Positions 11,382-21,898 of a stretch of DNA of 64,000 bases are shown here, in pieces; positions within the stretch are counted from its first letter, which is position 1; every line of letters starts with the position of its first letter. The notes under the pieces were generated by a model. The model searched no databases. It saw only the letters and a program-made list of their open reading frames with translations, and was not told the origin of the DNA. The translations under genes and the position numbers were made by a program. The DNA comes from Triticum aestivum (taxonomy: Eukaryota > Streptophyta > Magnoliopsida > Poales > Poaceae), in NCBI RefSeq assembly GCF_018294505.1, contig NC_057810.1, positions 210,260,113 through 210,324,112 on the forward strand, given 5' to 3'.

Positions 11382-14300
11382 CCCCCCACAGTCGAAGCGT
11401 CGCCGAAGACGCAAAGACTGGACCTAAACTTCTCGAAGACAGAAGTAGGCAGTCCTTTCGTCATGACGTCGGCGAACTGCTGCGCCGTCGGGACGTGGAG
11501 GACCTGGATGCGCCCAAGAGTCACCTGCTCACGAACGAAGTTTATATCGAGCTCAATATGCTTCGTTCGACGATGGTGGACCGGGTTGGCGGAGAGGTAG
11601 ACGGCGGAGACGTTGTCGCAGTAGACGAGCGTGGCCTTGTGAACATCACAAAGCAACTCCTAGAGCAGCTGACGGAGCCAAGAGCATTCAGCAACGGCGT
11701 TAGCCACTCCTCGATACTTAGCCTCGGCACTCGAGCGGGAGACGGTGGGTTGTCGCTCGGAGGACCAAGAGATCAGGGACGGCCCAAGGTAGACACAGTA
11801 CCCCGAGGTGGAGCGCCATGTGTCCGGGCAGCCGGCCCAGTCCGCATCAGAGTAGGCGACGAGGTCGGTGGAGGAAGAGACCGTCAGCGTAAGTCCCAAG
11901 GATTGGGTTCCGTGTATGTATCGGAGGATACGCTTCACCAGAGTCCAGTGAGAGTCGTGCGAAACATGCATGTGAAGATAGACCTGCTGAACAGCATACT
12001 GCAAGTCGGGGCGCGTCAGAGTCAGGTACTGCAAGGCGCCCACAATGGAGCAGTAGAAGGTTGCATCAGATGCGGGCGAACCCTCCAAAGCAGAAACCTT
12101 GGCCTTGGTGTTGACGGGCGTGGGAGCGGGCTTGCAGTTAAGCATGCCAGCTCGATCGAGAAGCTCATGTGCGTAGCACTGCTGGTGCAGGAAGAACCCA
12201 TCTGGCCGTCGAACCACCTCAATGCCAAGGAAGTAATGCAGGGGACCCAAGTCCTTCAAGGCAAACTCATCGCGAAGACGAGCAGTTAGCCGCTGGAGGA
12301 GCGCGACAGTGGATGCCGTCAGAATGATGTCATCGACGTACAGCAGCAAGTAGGTCGTGTGAACTCCGTGATGATACACGAAGAGGGACACATCGGAGCG
12401 AGTCGATGTATAATCCGAGCGTCTGCAGGAAGGCGGCGATGCGCTGGTACCAGGCCCGAGGTGTCTGCTTCAACCCGTAAAGAGAACGGGAGAGCAAGCA
12501 CACATGATCTGGATGCGTGGCGTCGACGAAGCCGATGGGCTGCTCACAAAACACCTGCTCAGCTAGGTGGTCGTGCAAGAAGGCGTTGGACACGTCCAAC
12601 TGATGCACAGGCCAAGCTCGGGACACAGCTAGCTAGAGCACGGCGCGGATCGTGCCCAATTTAACAACCGGGGCAAATGTGTCGGTGAAGTCCACGCCCG
12701 CGCGTTGCCGAAAGCCCCAAACCACCCAGCGAGCTATATAGCGCTCGACAGTGCCATTTGGACGAGTCTTGTGCCGAAAGACCCACTTGCCCGTGATGAT
12801 GTTGGCACGGGGCGGCCGAGGGACGAGCTGCCAGGTACGATTCCGCTGGAGCGCATCGAACTCTTCCTGCATCACACCGAGCCAATGAGAATTCCGAAGG
12901 GCGGCTCGAGCTGACAATGGGAGAGGGGACGACTCAGAGACGGAAGCAGTGAGAAGGTACTCATCGCTGGGGTACCGCATGCTCGGGCTGAGGGTGCCAG
13001 CCCGAGAGCAAGTCATCGGGCAGGGCAGAGGGTCCGGAGTGGAGACGGGCGACGATGAAGAAGAGCCCGCCTCCTCCGAGGCCGCGGACGAGGCCGCCGC
13101 GGGCGAGGCGGCGGGCAAGGCCGCCGGGGAGGCCGACGGCGTGGTCGGGGCCGGGGACGCCAAGGGCGTCGCAGGCGCCGAGGAAGGTGCGGCCCCTAGG
13201 GCAGCCAACCAGGGAGATACTCAACTCGTGGCACGGGGGGCACCCTCAAAGCCGGAAGGCGGACCAAGAGAAGCACGCGAGCGGCCGTCACTGGGAGCGA
13301 GCAAAGCCGCAACATCCGAAGGTACCTGCTGAAACGGGAAAAGCATCTCATCAAAGTAAACGTGTCGTGAAGTGATCACCCGATGTGAGATAGGATCATA
13401 GCAGCGGTAGTCTTTGGTGTTGGGGGGATAGCCGAGAAAGATGCAGGCCACGGACCGAGGTGTGAGCTTATGAGGAGCAGTGGAAGCAATGCTAGGGTAG
13501 CACAGGCAACCGAAAATGCGGAGCTCAGCATAGGAGGGTGGCGTGCCAAACAAGAGGTGATGAGATGCAAAATTCCCGCGAGTGCGACAAGGACGAATGT
13601 TGATGAGTAGTGATGCGGTGGCGAGCGCGTCGGGCCAAAAACATGGTGGCACGTTGGCATGAAAGAGGAGGATACGGACGCAGTCATTAAGAGTGCGAAG
13701 CACACGCTCAGCGCGACTCTTTTGTTGCGAAGTGTACGGGCAAGTGAGACGAAAGATCGTGTCGTGTGTGGCGAGAAGGTTGTGGATCGCAAGGTTATCA
13801 AACTCCTTCCCGTTGTCTGTTTGCAACGCATGAATGGGACGTCCAAACTATGTGGAGACATAGGAGTAGAAAGCGGTGAGAGTAGCAACGGGAAGGTCCA
13901 CACATAGTGCGAAAATCATCAAGTATGACAAGATAATAAAGATAGCCTGTGTTACTTGCAACATGAGAGGTCCAAACATCACTATGAATTAACTTAAATG
14001 GGTATGATGCGACATGCAAGGAAGTGCTAAAAGGAAGACATACATGTTTGCCGAGACGACAAGCATGACAAGTGTGATCGTTGATCTTATTACACGTGAA
14101 TGAAAAACTCCGAAGAATATGACAAAGGGTGGCGGTGTTGGGATGACCGAGACGAGCATGCCAAAGGTCCACACCAGCGGAAAGCGCCATGGGTGCAGCG
14201 ACGGAGGAGGTGGATGAGTGGACCGGGTAGAGCTCGTCGGGGCTGTCACATCGGTGGAGCACCATCCGGGTACGGGCATCCTTAACAGAAAAGCCAAACA

Positions 14301-15810
14301 TGTCAAATTCAACGGTAACAGGATTTTCACGTGTAAGAGAACAAACGGAAAGAAGATTTTTAATGATGGCAGGAGAGACAAGTACGTTAGAAAGATATAA
14401 TGGCATGGAGTTAGAAGGAAAAGCAGCATGGCCAACATGAGTAATAGGCATGGAAGAACCGTCACCCACGATAATGCGAGCAGCGGTGTGAATGGGGTGA
14501 GCGGCCAGAAGGTTACCGGGGTTGGCGGCCATGTGAGCCGTGGCTCCAGTGCCCATATACCAGTCGCCACCGCTAGTGTACTACTGCGGCGTGGGGGCGG
14601 CGTGAAGGGCCGCTAGGAGTGCGGGGTCCCAAGGCACCGGCGGGAGAGCCGGGGCTGACGGCGCCGGCTGAGGCGGTGGCGCCACGAACCCACCGGCCGA
14701 AGGCAGCCTATAGGCCACAGAGGGGCCGTAGAGCGGCATGGGCGGGTACGTTTGAGGGGCCACGTGAAGCGCCTGATGAGAGGCCGGGCGGGCGGCGACG
14801 AGGCCTAGAACGGGGGCACATGGTACAGGCATGGAGTACGCATGCACAACCCCAGTCCAGGGGTTCTGGCCGGCCTGCCAGGGCGTCGGTGGGAGCTCCT
14901 GCTGTTGGTGACGCGGCACCCCGTCGGGCGCAGCCGGCTGCTGCTGCTGCTGTTTGCGGCCGCCTCGGCCATGACGGCCCCCGTGGCGCTGCTGCTGCTG
15001 CTCGGCAGGGGGCTGCGGAGGGGCCGGCTGCGGCTGCGAGTATGGGAACCCGGGCGGCGGCGGCGCCTAGAAGGGGCCCGGGGAGGGCCTCGGCAGGGCG
15101 GTGGGCGGCGCACCGCCGCGGGTACTGGCGGTGAGGGTGGTGTGGGTGGGCCGGATGCGTGACATCCGCATCCTCCTCTCCTTCAACTTCAGGTATGCAA
15201 TAATCTTGGGAAACGTCGGGTTGGTGATGAGGGGGATGTTGGAGGCGGCGTTCCCGAAATCATCGTTCAGGCCGACGATGAGGGTGCTGAGGAGGAGCTC
15301 GCCGGAGACCATCTCACCAAGGTCACAGAGCTCGTCAACAAGCTTCTTGAAGCGCATGCAGTAATCGTCAACAGACGAGTCGAGCTGCTGGCACCCAAAA
15401 AACTCACCGTGCAAGAAAACCTTGTGTTGGAGCGTGTTGTCGGTGAAGAGGCCATTGAGTTTGGTCCAAACGGCGTGAGCATCATCGTCGGCAGAGACCA
15501 TCATGTGGAAGAGGTCCTTCGAGATGGTGGTGTAGAACCAACGAATGAGAGTGGCGTCGATGGACATCCACTCCTCATCGTCCTCCATGAAGCGGGAATC
15601 CATGGAGCCATCGATGTGATCCCGGCTGTTGTACTCCCGAAACACAAGGAAGAAGTACGTCTTCCATGCATAGTATGTGGAGGTGAGGTGGTCGAGGACG
15701 ACGGGAACCCGATCGAGGATGTTCAGATCGCGTATGACGACGGGGTCGGGACCTTCGAACGGGTTGGTGTTGCGGCTGCGGGTGATGCCGGAGGAGCCAG
15801 GGGAGGCCAT
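11318..15810 (-). pseudogene. Copia gag-pol polyprotein, inactivated
   Basis: Pieces in order on the minus strand: UBN2-type gag (15810-15067); a glutamine/proline-rich stretch; an in-frame TAG at 14581-14583; protease (14560 on) whose DTG active site reads MGTGATAHM, so the catalytic Asp is Gly; the gag-pre-integrase finger and integrase (14450-13220, with QTDNGKEF); a frameshift near 13890; reverse transcriptase (13100-11700, with LLLYVDDIIL), broken by a stop near 12633 and a frameshift near 12390; and RNase H ([16 protein letters not shown]) with a further stop near 11660. At least three stops and two frameshifts plus the lost protease Asp make it non-functional. Confidence 0.8.
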
Positions 15811-15938
15811 GAGGGGATGGGGGTGGCGGCGTCACGCGGGAGAGCGGCGCGGCGGAGGGGTGGTGGCGCGGCCGTAGGGCGGCGCGGCAGGGTGGAGGCG
15901 GAAGCGTGGGCGGGGGCGCACACAGGGGCGGCGGTCAC

Positions 15939-16412
15939 NNNNNNNNNNNNNNNNNNNNNNNNNNNNNNNNNNNNNNNNNNNNNNNNNNNNNNNNNNNNNN
16001 NNNNNNNNNNNNNNNNNNNNNNNNNNNNNNNNNNNNNNNNNNNNNNNNNNNNNNNNNNNNNNNNNNNNNNNNNNNNNNNNNNNNNNNNNNNNNNNNNNNN
16101 NNNNNNNNNNNNNNNNNNNNNNNNNNNNNNNNNNNNNNNNNNNNNNNNNNNNNNNNNNNNNNNNNNNNNNNNNNNNNNNNNNNNNNNNNNNNNNNNNNNN
16201 NNNNNNNNNNNNNNNNNNNNNNNNNNNNNNNNNNNNNNNNNNNNNNNNNNNNNNNNNNNNNNNNNNNNNNNNNNNNNNNNNNNNNNNNNNNNNNNNNNNN
16301 NNNNNNNNNNNNNNNNNNNNNNNNNNNNNNNNNNNNNNNNNNNNNNNNNNNNNNNNNNNNNNNNNNNNNNNNNNNNNNNNNNNNNNNNNNNNNNNNNNNN
16401 NNNNNNNNNNNN
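15939..16412. other. Assembly gap (474 N)
   Basis: Run of N. It probably hides the 5' LTR and primer binding site of the Copia element on its left. Confidence 0.95.
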
Positions 16413-17192
16413 AAAACTAAAGTTCACAATTTTACTTTATATATTAAATAAGGTACTTTTCTTTTGATAAATCTTCCAATATTATATTTAGCCTGCTATA
16501 AAACCTTCATAACTTGTAACTCATACATCCTAATTCCGACTCAAAATTTCAATTTTGAATAAAAATGGGCTAATAATTAAAGGGGTAAAAATATGAAGTA
16601 GTAACATTTTGTATACATTTTACTTGGACTCAGAATAATGCAGGGAAGCCTCCTAAAGTTGACATTTTTCTTTTATATTTTTATAACCTCAAATGTTTCA
16701 AAGCCGATTAATTTAAGTTCGAAAAGAAAATAAAAGAAGGAAATAGAATGGTCGAAATTCGGGAGCTTCTAAGTGGGGTCATAAACGACACTTGAAGGAA
16801 CGGGCCCTCACGCACCCCTGCTCGTGGGCCGGCCCATGTAAGGTGAGCGCTCAATCGCTTCACAGGTTCCCCCTGGTCGCTCGAGCGCAGTTTGAACGGT
16901 CGCGGTTGACTAGTCGGTTAACCAGTGACTTTAAAAAAAATCTAAAAATTCATGAATTCAAAAATGTTCATCAATTTTGAAAAAAGGTTCAATGAATTTG
17001 AAATTAGTTCACCGATCTTGGAAAAGTTGATTAAATTTTAAAAAAGTTCATCGGATTTGAAAAAAGTTCATCAATTTTGAACAAATTGGTTTTAAAAAAA
17101 GTTCATCAATTTTTAAAAAGTGCATTGAATTTTAAAAAGTTCTTAGAATTTGGAAAAAAATCATCAAATTTGAAAAAAACTCATCGAATTTG
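16413..17192. other. AT-rich DNA with degenerate GTTCATC repeats
   Basis: No coding signal. From about 16940 to the gap there is a degenerate short repeat of the form GTTCATCAATTTTGAAAAAA, repeated roughly every 20-30 bp. Such text is common in Triticeae DNA transposons, but no termini are visible, so the element is not named. Confidence 0.5.
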
Positions 17193-17497
17193 NNNNNNNN
17201 NNNNNNNNNNNNNNNNNNNNNNNNNNNNNNNNNNNNNNNNNNNNNNNNNNNNNNNNNNNNNNNNNNNNNNNNNNNNNNNNNNNNNNNNNNNNNNNNNNNN
17301 NNNNNNNNNNNNNNNNNNNNNNNNNNNNNNNNNNNNNNNNNNNNNNNNNNNNNNNNNNNNNNNNNNNNNNNNNNNNNNNNNNNNNNNNNNNNNNNNNNNN
17401 NNNNNNNNNNNNNNNNNNNNNNNNNNNNNNNNNNNNNNNNNNNNNNNNNNNNNNNNNNNNNNNNNNNNNNNNNNNNNNNNNNNNNNNNNNNNNNNNN
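17193..17497. other. Assembly gap (305 N)
   Basis: Run of N inside low-complexity DNA, likely an unresolved A-rich repeat. Confidence 0.95.
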
Positions 17498-17765
17498 CAA
17501 AAAAAAGAAAAGAAAATAAAAAAATGAAAAGCAAAAAGAAACAAAATAAACCAAAGAAAAAATAAAAGAAAAAAAAGGATGAAACAAGTGCATAAAAATG
17601 AAAAAAAACATAGACGGAAAAAGAAAACAAAACAGAAAAGGAATAGATAAATAAAGAAAATCAAAGAAAAACACTGAAAAAACCCTGTGGAAACAAAGAA
17701 AAGCTGCTGAAAAAACAGAAGAAAAAGAAAACAGAAAAAACCTGGAAAAATGAAGAAGAAACAAT
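17498..17765. repeat. A-rich low-complexity tract
   Basis: Almost pure purine text built of AAAAAGAAAAC-like words. The long phenylalanine-rich frames on the opposite strand are a by-product of this composition. Confidence 0.8.
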
Positions 17766-17787
17766 GAAAGCTTGGTTCATAATGAAC

Positions 17788-17858
17788 TCTTGGCAAGCCA
17801 GTGGCTAACCGTGCTTGATACCAGGAGACCAGGGTTCGAGTCTCCTGCGCTCCCTTTT
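17788..17858 (+). repeat. tRNA-like (Pol III promoter) relic, possible SINE remnant
   Basis: TGGCAAGCCAGTGG resembles a weak A box. About 40 bp downstream GGTTCGAGTCT matches the B box GGTTCGANNCC, followed by a T-rich stretch. The intervening sequence does not fold into a full tRNA cloverleaf, so a tRNA gene is not called. Confidence 0.35.
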
Positions 17859-18030
17859 CTTCTCTCTTTTTCCTTTGTTAATTATGCGCGAATGGGCCGA
17901 ACCGATTACTGTAGACCCCTTCAGCGAGACATCCTACTCTCTCGCTTAATGCGCGATATACTCGCCCCACTCCCCCCTCCCTCCTCGTTTCTTGTTCTTC
18001 CCTTTTTCCATCACCGAATGGGCTAGTTAT
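17859..18030. other. Pyrimidine-rich spacer
   Basis: TTTTCTTCTCTC-type text followed by a short spacer up to the MITE; nothing recognised. Confidence 0.4.
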
Positions 18031-18416
18031 GGGGGTGTTTGTTTCCATGGACTTTTGGTGTAGGGACTAGAAAAAGTCTTTCTTAGAGACTTTTTAACCA
18101 AACATGAGGGACTACTAGGGACTAAAAGTTGTTTTTTGGGACTAAATGAAGAAGACTCTCAAGGAGAGTCTTTTTTGGGACTTTTTGAGACTTTTCCAAC
18201 AATACCCCTCCCTGCACCCATTGCCCCGCCGCCCCATGGTGTTGTTTGGTTGTTATTTTTCTGTATACTAGGGGTAACAGAGTCATTTAATAACCTCTAG
18301 GGAGGGACTAGGGACTTTTTAGTCCCTGGAAACAAACAGGAAGGGACTTTTTATGGACCAGGGACTTTTTAGTTGGGACTAGAAAAAGTCCTAGGACTTA
18401 TGAACCAAACAATGCC
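18031..18416. mobile_element. MITE with GGGACT/AGTCCC-rich inverted ends
   Basis: The left end GGGGGTGTTTGTTTCCATGG and the inverted right end GGCATTGTTTGGTTCATAAG form imperfect TIRs, with AGTCCCT/AGGGACT words throughout. TAT flanks both ends, a possible 3-bp target duplication. A second right-end-like sequence (GTCCCTGGAAACAAACA) lies inside, about 80 bp before the outer end. A Tourist-like element is the best guess. Confidence 0.55.
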
Positions 18417-18712
18417 TATATTTCTCCATATTTAAATATACAAAACATCTTATATTTGTGAGCGAAGCGAGTATAAATTAATACATCACCCAAATAATAG
18501 CAAGTGACTTAAAAAAATTGTTATACACTTAGTCAAACATAGAAATATTTGACTTTAGAAAAACTAATACATGAAACAGAGGTAGTATATTGAAATAGCT
18601 AGTATTATTCTTTCCATACATATATAAATACGTAATCAAATACTGGTTTACACAATCATGCAGGTGGTATATATGTGTATACACAGGCTTCAAAGGTAGG
18701 AGTATATAAGCG

Positions 18713-20157
18713 CTATGCCGTTGGGTAGGAAGGCTGCATGGCGAGTCCGCAGAGGCCTTGCTCGTCGGCGATGTCCCTCTCCATCCTGATGAAGCCATTC
18801 TCGCCCCATGATGTACCCCACGAGTTCTTCATCACCCAGTACTTGGTCCCATCGCCGGCGACGCCGTATCCGACCGCCGCAATGCCGTGGTCGAGCTCCG
18901 TGCCACAATCACCGGAGAGCACGCCGCCCTTGTAGAACCGGAAGAGGTTGTCCCCTCCATCGACGGCCACGGACACGGGCTGCGCGGCCACCGCCTTCTG
19001 AAGCGACGCCTCATCGTTGGCCGGCACATCCTCGTACCCCTTGATGGACGCTGCGGCGTTGGACTCCTTGTTGGAGTTGCAGCTACCGTCAGTGCCTGTG
19101 TAGGGGTAGTTGCCCTCGGTGGTCAGGCCACCATTGTCAATGATGAACTCGAAGGCGTTGTCCATGAGCCCGCCCTCGCACCCCTGGTCCATGCCGTCCA
19201 CATCGCAGTCCACCAGCTCCTGCTCCGACAGTGAGATCAATTTCCCGGTGCTCAGCTTCACGATGCCTTCCATGGAGGCCACCGTGGAGAAGGCCCAACA
19301 ACACCCTGAAATATTCCACGTTACACAGGTGTTGATAGGTTAGTCACTGTCCATAAAAAGGACAAGAATAGTTGAATAAGATAGTGTAAACTAGTACGGT
19401 CATGTGCATTGTTCTCATTTCCAGTTAAACTTGAAATTTCAAAATTTCAGCCAGCAGGTATGGAAATATTTTCATTTTTGTTAACAAAAATCAGCCAAAC
19501 ACGAATCTGAGCCAATTCAAATATTATACGAACTTTTATCAAGTTTTCTCATAAATTGGTTGGATTTCAGCTTACCTCCAGCATAAACATTGGTCATTTT
19601 GGCGAACTATAGCTAAAACTTATGAAACTTCAGTAACATCAGCACTCCCTAGAATATTTCTAGAATCGAATTCTTGAACAATTGACAATGGTCACGTGTC
19701 ATTGTCTGAATATGTGCTTACCACATTGGCCTTGGTCTTTGATGGGAGTGACCGCGCCTTTTGTTCTCCAGTCCACAGACGCGGGGAGAGCATTGAGGCT
19801 AACGTTCGCATACCTGAACCCCGTCTTCCTGCCCTTGTTGCCACCCACCGGCGCCTTATATCCCGTGTGCGTGGCCTTGAATTCATCATTGGTAATATCG
19901 GCAAACTGGTTAGCCTCGAGCCAGAACTTGTTGTTCCCTGCGTTCACCGACTCGATGAACACGACATTGGCCTTGAACACCTCTAGCCGCTGTGCTTTCT
20001 CAGCAACGTCACTGTACACACGGCCATACTTGGCCATCCACTGCTCGTGCCTCGCGACAATTGACCAATCGTCGGCAAGGTCTCGGGCTGCAAGAGTGGT
20101 AAGCACACAGGCGCATGCGAGGATGGCGAAGAGCAAACCTTGTGAGTAGCTAGCCAT
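18713..20157 (-). CDS. Papain-like cysteine protease, SAG39 type (copy B)
   Basis: Exons 19722-20157 (436 bp) and 18713-19305 (593 bp) have exactly the same lengths and phase as copy A and encode 342 residues. Signal peptide, I29 prodomain, Gln142, Cys148, His285 and Asn306 are all kept, so the enzyme should be active after prodomain removal. By eye against copy A there are about 14 changes in the 145 residues of exon 1, mostly in the signal peptide and prodomain, but only 4 in the 197 codons of exon 2, although exon 2 has many silent changes. This indicates strong constraint on the catalytic domain. An upstream in-frame Met exists in the leader, but the ATG at 20157 starts the signal peptide and matches copy A. 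Confidence 0.9.
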
Positions 20158-20177
20158 GCCGGCCGGGGTAGAAGGTG

Positions 20178-20220
20178 GAGATCGAGGAGGGTTTTTTTTG
20201 CGGGTGAGAGATCGAGGAGG
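20178..20220 (-). mobile_element. 17-bp insertion with A8 tail and 13-bp direct repeats in the 5' leader of copy B
   Basis: The repeats GAGATCGAGGAGG at 20178-20190 and 20208-20220 flank 20191-20207. On the gene strand the insert reads TCACCCGC, then eight A, then C. Copy A has a single uninterrupted site (GAGATAGAGGAGG). The structure looks like a strongly 5'-truncated poly-A retroposon insertion. Confidence 0.5.
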
Positions 20221-20270
20221 TTGTGGTGATCTATCTTGTTTGATGATAATTGGCGGTGTAATGTGGACCA

Positions 20271-20279
20271 TATTTATAG
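20271..20279 (-). promoter_or_regulatory. TATA box of cysteine protease copy B
   Basis: CTATAAATA on the minus strand, matching the box before copy A. It lies about 114 bp upstream of the ATG because of the leader insertion. Confidence 0.55.
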
Positions 20280-20520
20280 GGATCAAATAAGTGATGGCTC
20301 GGTTGTACTGAACTGCTGAGATTTTATGTAAGGATGAGAGTGATTTGTTGCGTGCCGTGAGAGGACGAACATCAGATTAATTCTTTTAAACAAAGGAATG
20401 AATTAGCTTGGGGGACGAGCTGAGAACAACAGAGACTAATTCTTGTTAAACAAAGGCATGGATTATTATTTCGTCGAAGAATGTTGAACGTCTAGTTTGC
20501 TCGTTAAACAAGCATGTGGG

Positions 20521-21089
20521 ATGCTAATATATATATTTGACACTCCGGCCAAAGCGGTAACATATTTTGTAGCGGTTGGACATGTTTTTTTAACGCGTTG
20601 GATCTTTTGGATCCGATGAAGTGTGTAGTACACGTATATAGCCTGGAGTTTCACAGTCCAACATTACTTCTTTAAAGTTTCACAAAAAAAAAGACATTAC
20701 TTCTTTAAAGATGTTATCCGCCTTTAGGGCCATTGGGCGATTTTCTTGGTCTGATCTCATAAGGGTGGTACACTTTGTCTGCCTGCCGGCTTTGCCGTCG
20801 TCCGATCTGGTTAATTCATGTCTCATCTCCTTGACGGCTTCTGTGGGCCGGGAACATGCGTAGGTCCCCTTGGCGTTGATTGTTCGACCGGTTGAGTCTC
20901 GTCTGCCCGGCTGACGGAGTCAGTGTCATTCGTTTGCTGCCAAGCCTACTTGTCCTATCTACCTGACCATTTGCATCCGCCTGGTAGGCCCTGTTCGGTC
21001 TTGTTGGGGGTGAGAGGATTGCTTGGCCGGCGTCAGTGTCGTTCCTTTTTGGTCGGGCATGCTCGTTCTGTCTAGCTGGTTGTTTGCCT
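20521..21089 (+). repeat. Spacer and degenerate tandem repeat left of the Mutator-like element
   Basis: From about 20760 degenerate units recur with words such as CTACCTGACCATTTGC / CTAGCTGGTTGTTTGCC and GTTCGGTCTTGTTGGGGGTG. The same unit family continues at 27998 on the other side of the Mutator-like element, in the same orientation, so the element appears to have inserted into it. No protein is evident. Confidence 0.45.
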
Positions 21090-21098
21090 CCACCCGGT

Positions 21099-21187
21099 GG
21101 CTAAATTTCATGTTTTGACCCTTTTGATCAAGTTTAGCCGGATCTGGCCCCGATTTAATCATTATTGACATTTGACCCTTTTCCTAA
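21099..21187 (+). repeat. Left terminal inverted repeat of the MULE
   Basis: Matches the reverse complement of 27900-27988 over roughly 90 bp, best in the outer 50 bp (CATGTTTTGACCC against CGTGTTTTGACCC, then AGTTTAGCCGGATCTG). Confidence 0.7.
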
Positions 21188-21223
21188 CGCCTGGGAATGC
21201 GGTGGTAGGATTACCTAGACTAC

Positions 21224-21495
21224 TGCCAGAACCTTTGGCGGTAGGGTAACGACAGCCGCCGTTTCGCCAATGCCCAGATGCTGACATGACATGCGACCTA
21301 CCGCCAGAGGCCTTGGTGGTACGATGTGCAACCCTACCACCACGAGCCCTGGTGGTAGGGTGTGCAACCCTACCGTAAAACATCTGCCACTTCAAGTCTC
21401 AGTACCCAGGGCCGTGGAGTGAGGACCCCTACCGCCGGAGGCCTTGGCGGTAGGATGTGCAACCCTACCGCCAAGAGGCCTGGCGGTAGGGTCTG
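21224..21495. repeat. Subterminal CTACCGCC...GGCGGTAG hairpin repeats, left side
   Basis: Four clear palindromic units plus a weaker first one, typically CTACCGCC, a 10-12 nt spacer with GAGGCC, then GGCGGTAGG and GTGCAACC. One unit reads CTACCACC...GGTGGTAG, keeping the pairing. Similar units recur inside the right end at about 25740-25905. Confidence 0.65.
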
Positions 21496-21898
21496 ATCAT
21501 AGTGCATTTTCTGCACATAACTTGTATTTTGTCTTCAATTTTTTTGCCATAACAATTTTATAGACTTAAAAACAACAAGCATATGTATCACAGCTCCACA
21601 TGAATAATAGTTCACGAAGCAAATGGTTCAACTAAGAAACATAGCAAGTTCAATAAATACCAAAGTTTTACATAGCAAGTTCAATGTCAATACCAAATAG
21701 CAAGTTCAAAGTTTTACATAGCAAGTTCAACAAATACAAAATAGTTTCACGAAGCCAACATAAAAAGTTTAACTAGTTCAACGGACTAGTTCAACGGCAG
21801 CAACTTCACTTCCTACTTCCCCTCTTTGAGGTACGGTTCTCGTTGTTCTTTGAACGGTTCTCAGCCGCCTTCTTCTTGCGGTGAGGAGGACGCGGTTT

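Larger units (their letters stand above)
11226..15938 (-). mobile_element. Short-LTR Copia retrotransposon, broken, 5' end in a gap
   Basis: The minus strand carries gag, protease, integrase, reverse transcriptase and RNase H in Copia order, ending in a 156-bp 3' LTR (11226-11381). The 5' LTR is not seen and should lie in the gap at 15939-16412. LTRs this short with a gag of the UBN2 type fit the Retrofit/Ale-like Copia lineages. It sits between the two protease copies. Confidence 0.85.
18520..20520 (-). repeat. Duplicated block, copy B (cysteine protease gene with flanks)
   Basis: Partner of 8930-10870, same order and orientation, sharing 3' flank, gene and promoter region. Copy B has a longer intron (416 against 362 bp) and a small insertion in its 5' leader. 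Confidence 0.85.

Noticed and set aside
11336..12289. 317-codon plus-strand frame
   Set aside because: Antisense shadow of the Copia reverse transcriptase and RNase H, which are clearly on the minus strand.
15409..16467. Long frames running through the N gap at 15939-16412
   Set aside because: Their length comes from unknown bases; the left part is antisense to Copia gag.
17132..17796. Long phenylalanine-rich minus-strand frames
   Set aside because: They are translations of an A-rich simple repeat and of N; no start context, domain or codon bias.
17788..17858. Functional tRNA gene
   Set aside because: Only the B box is good; acceptor, D and anticodon arms do not pair.
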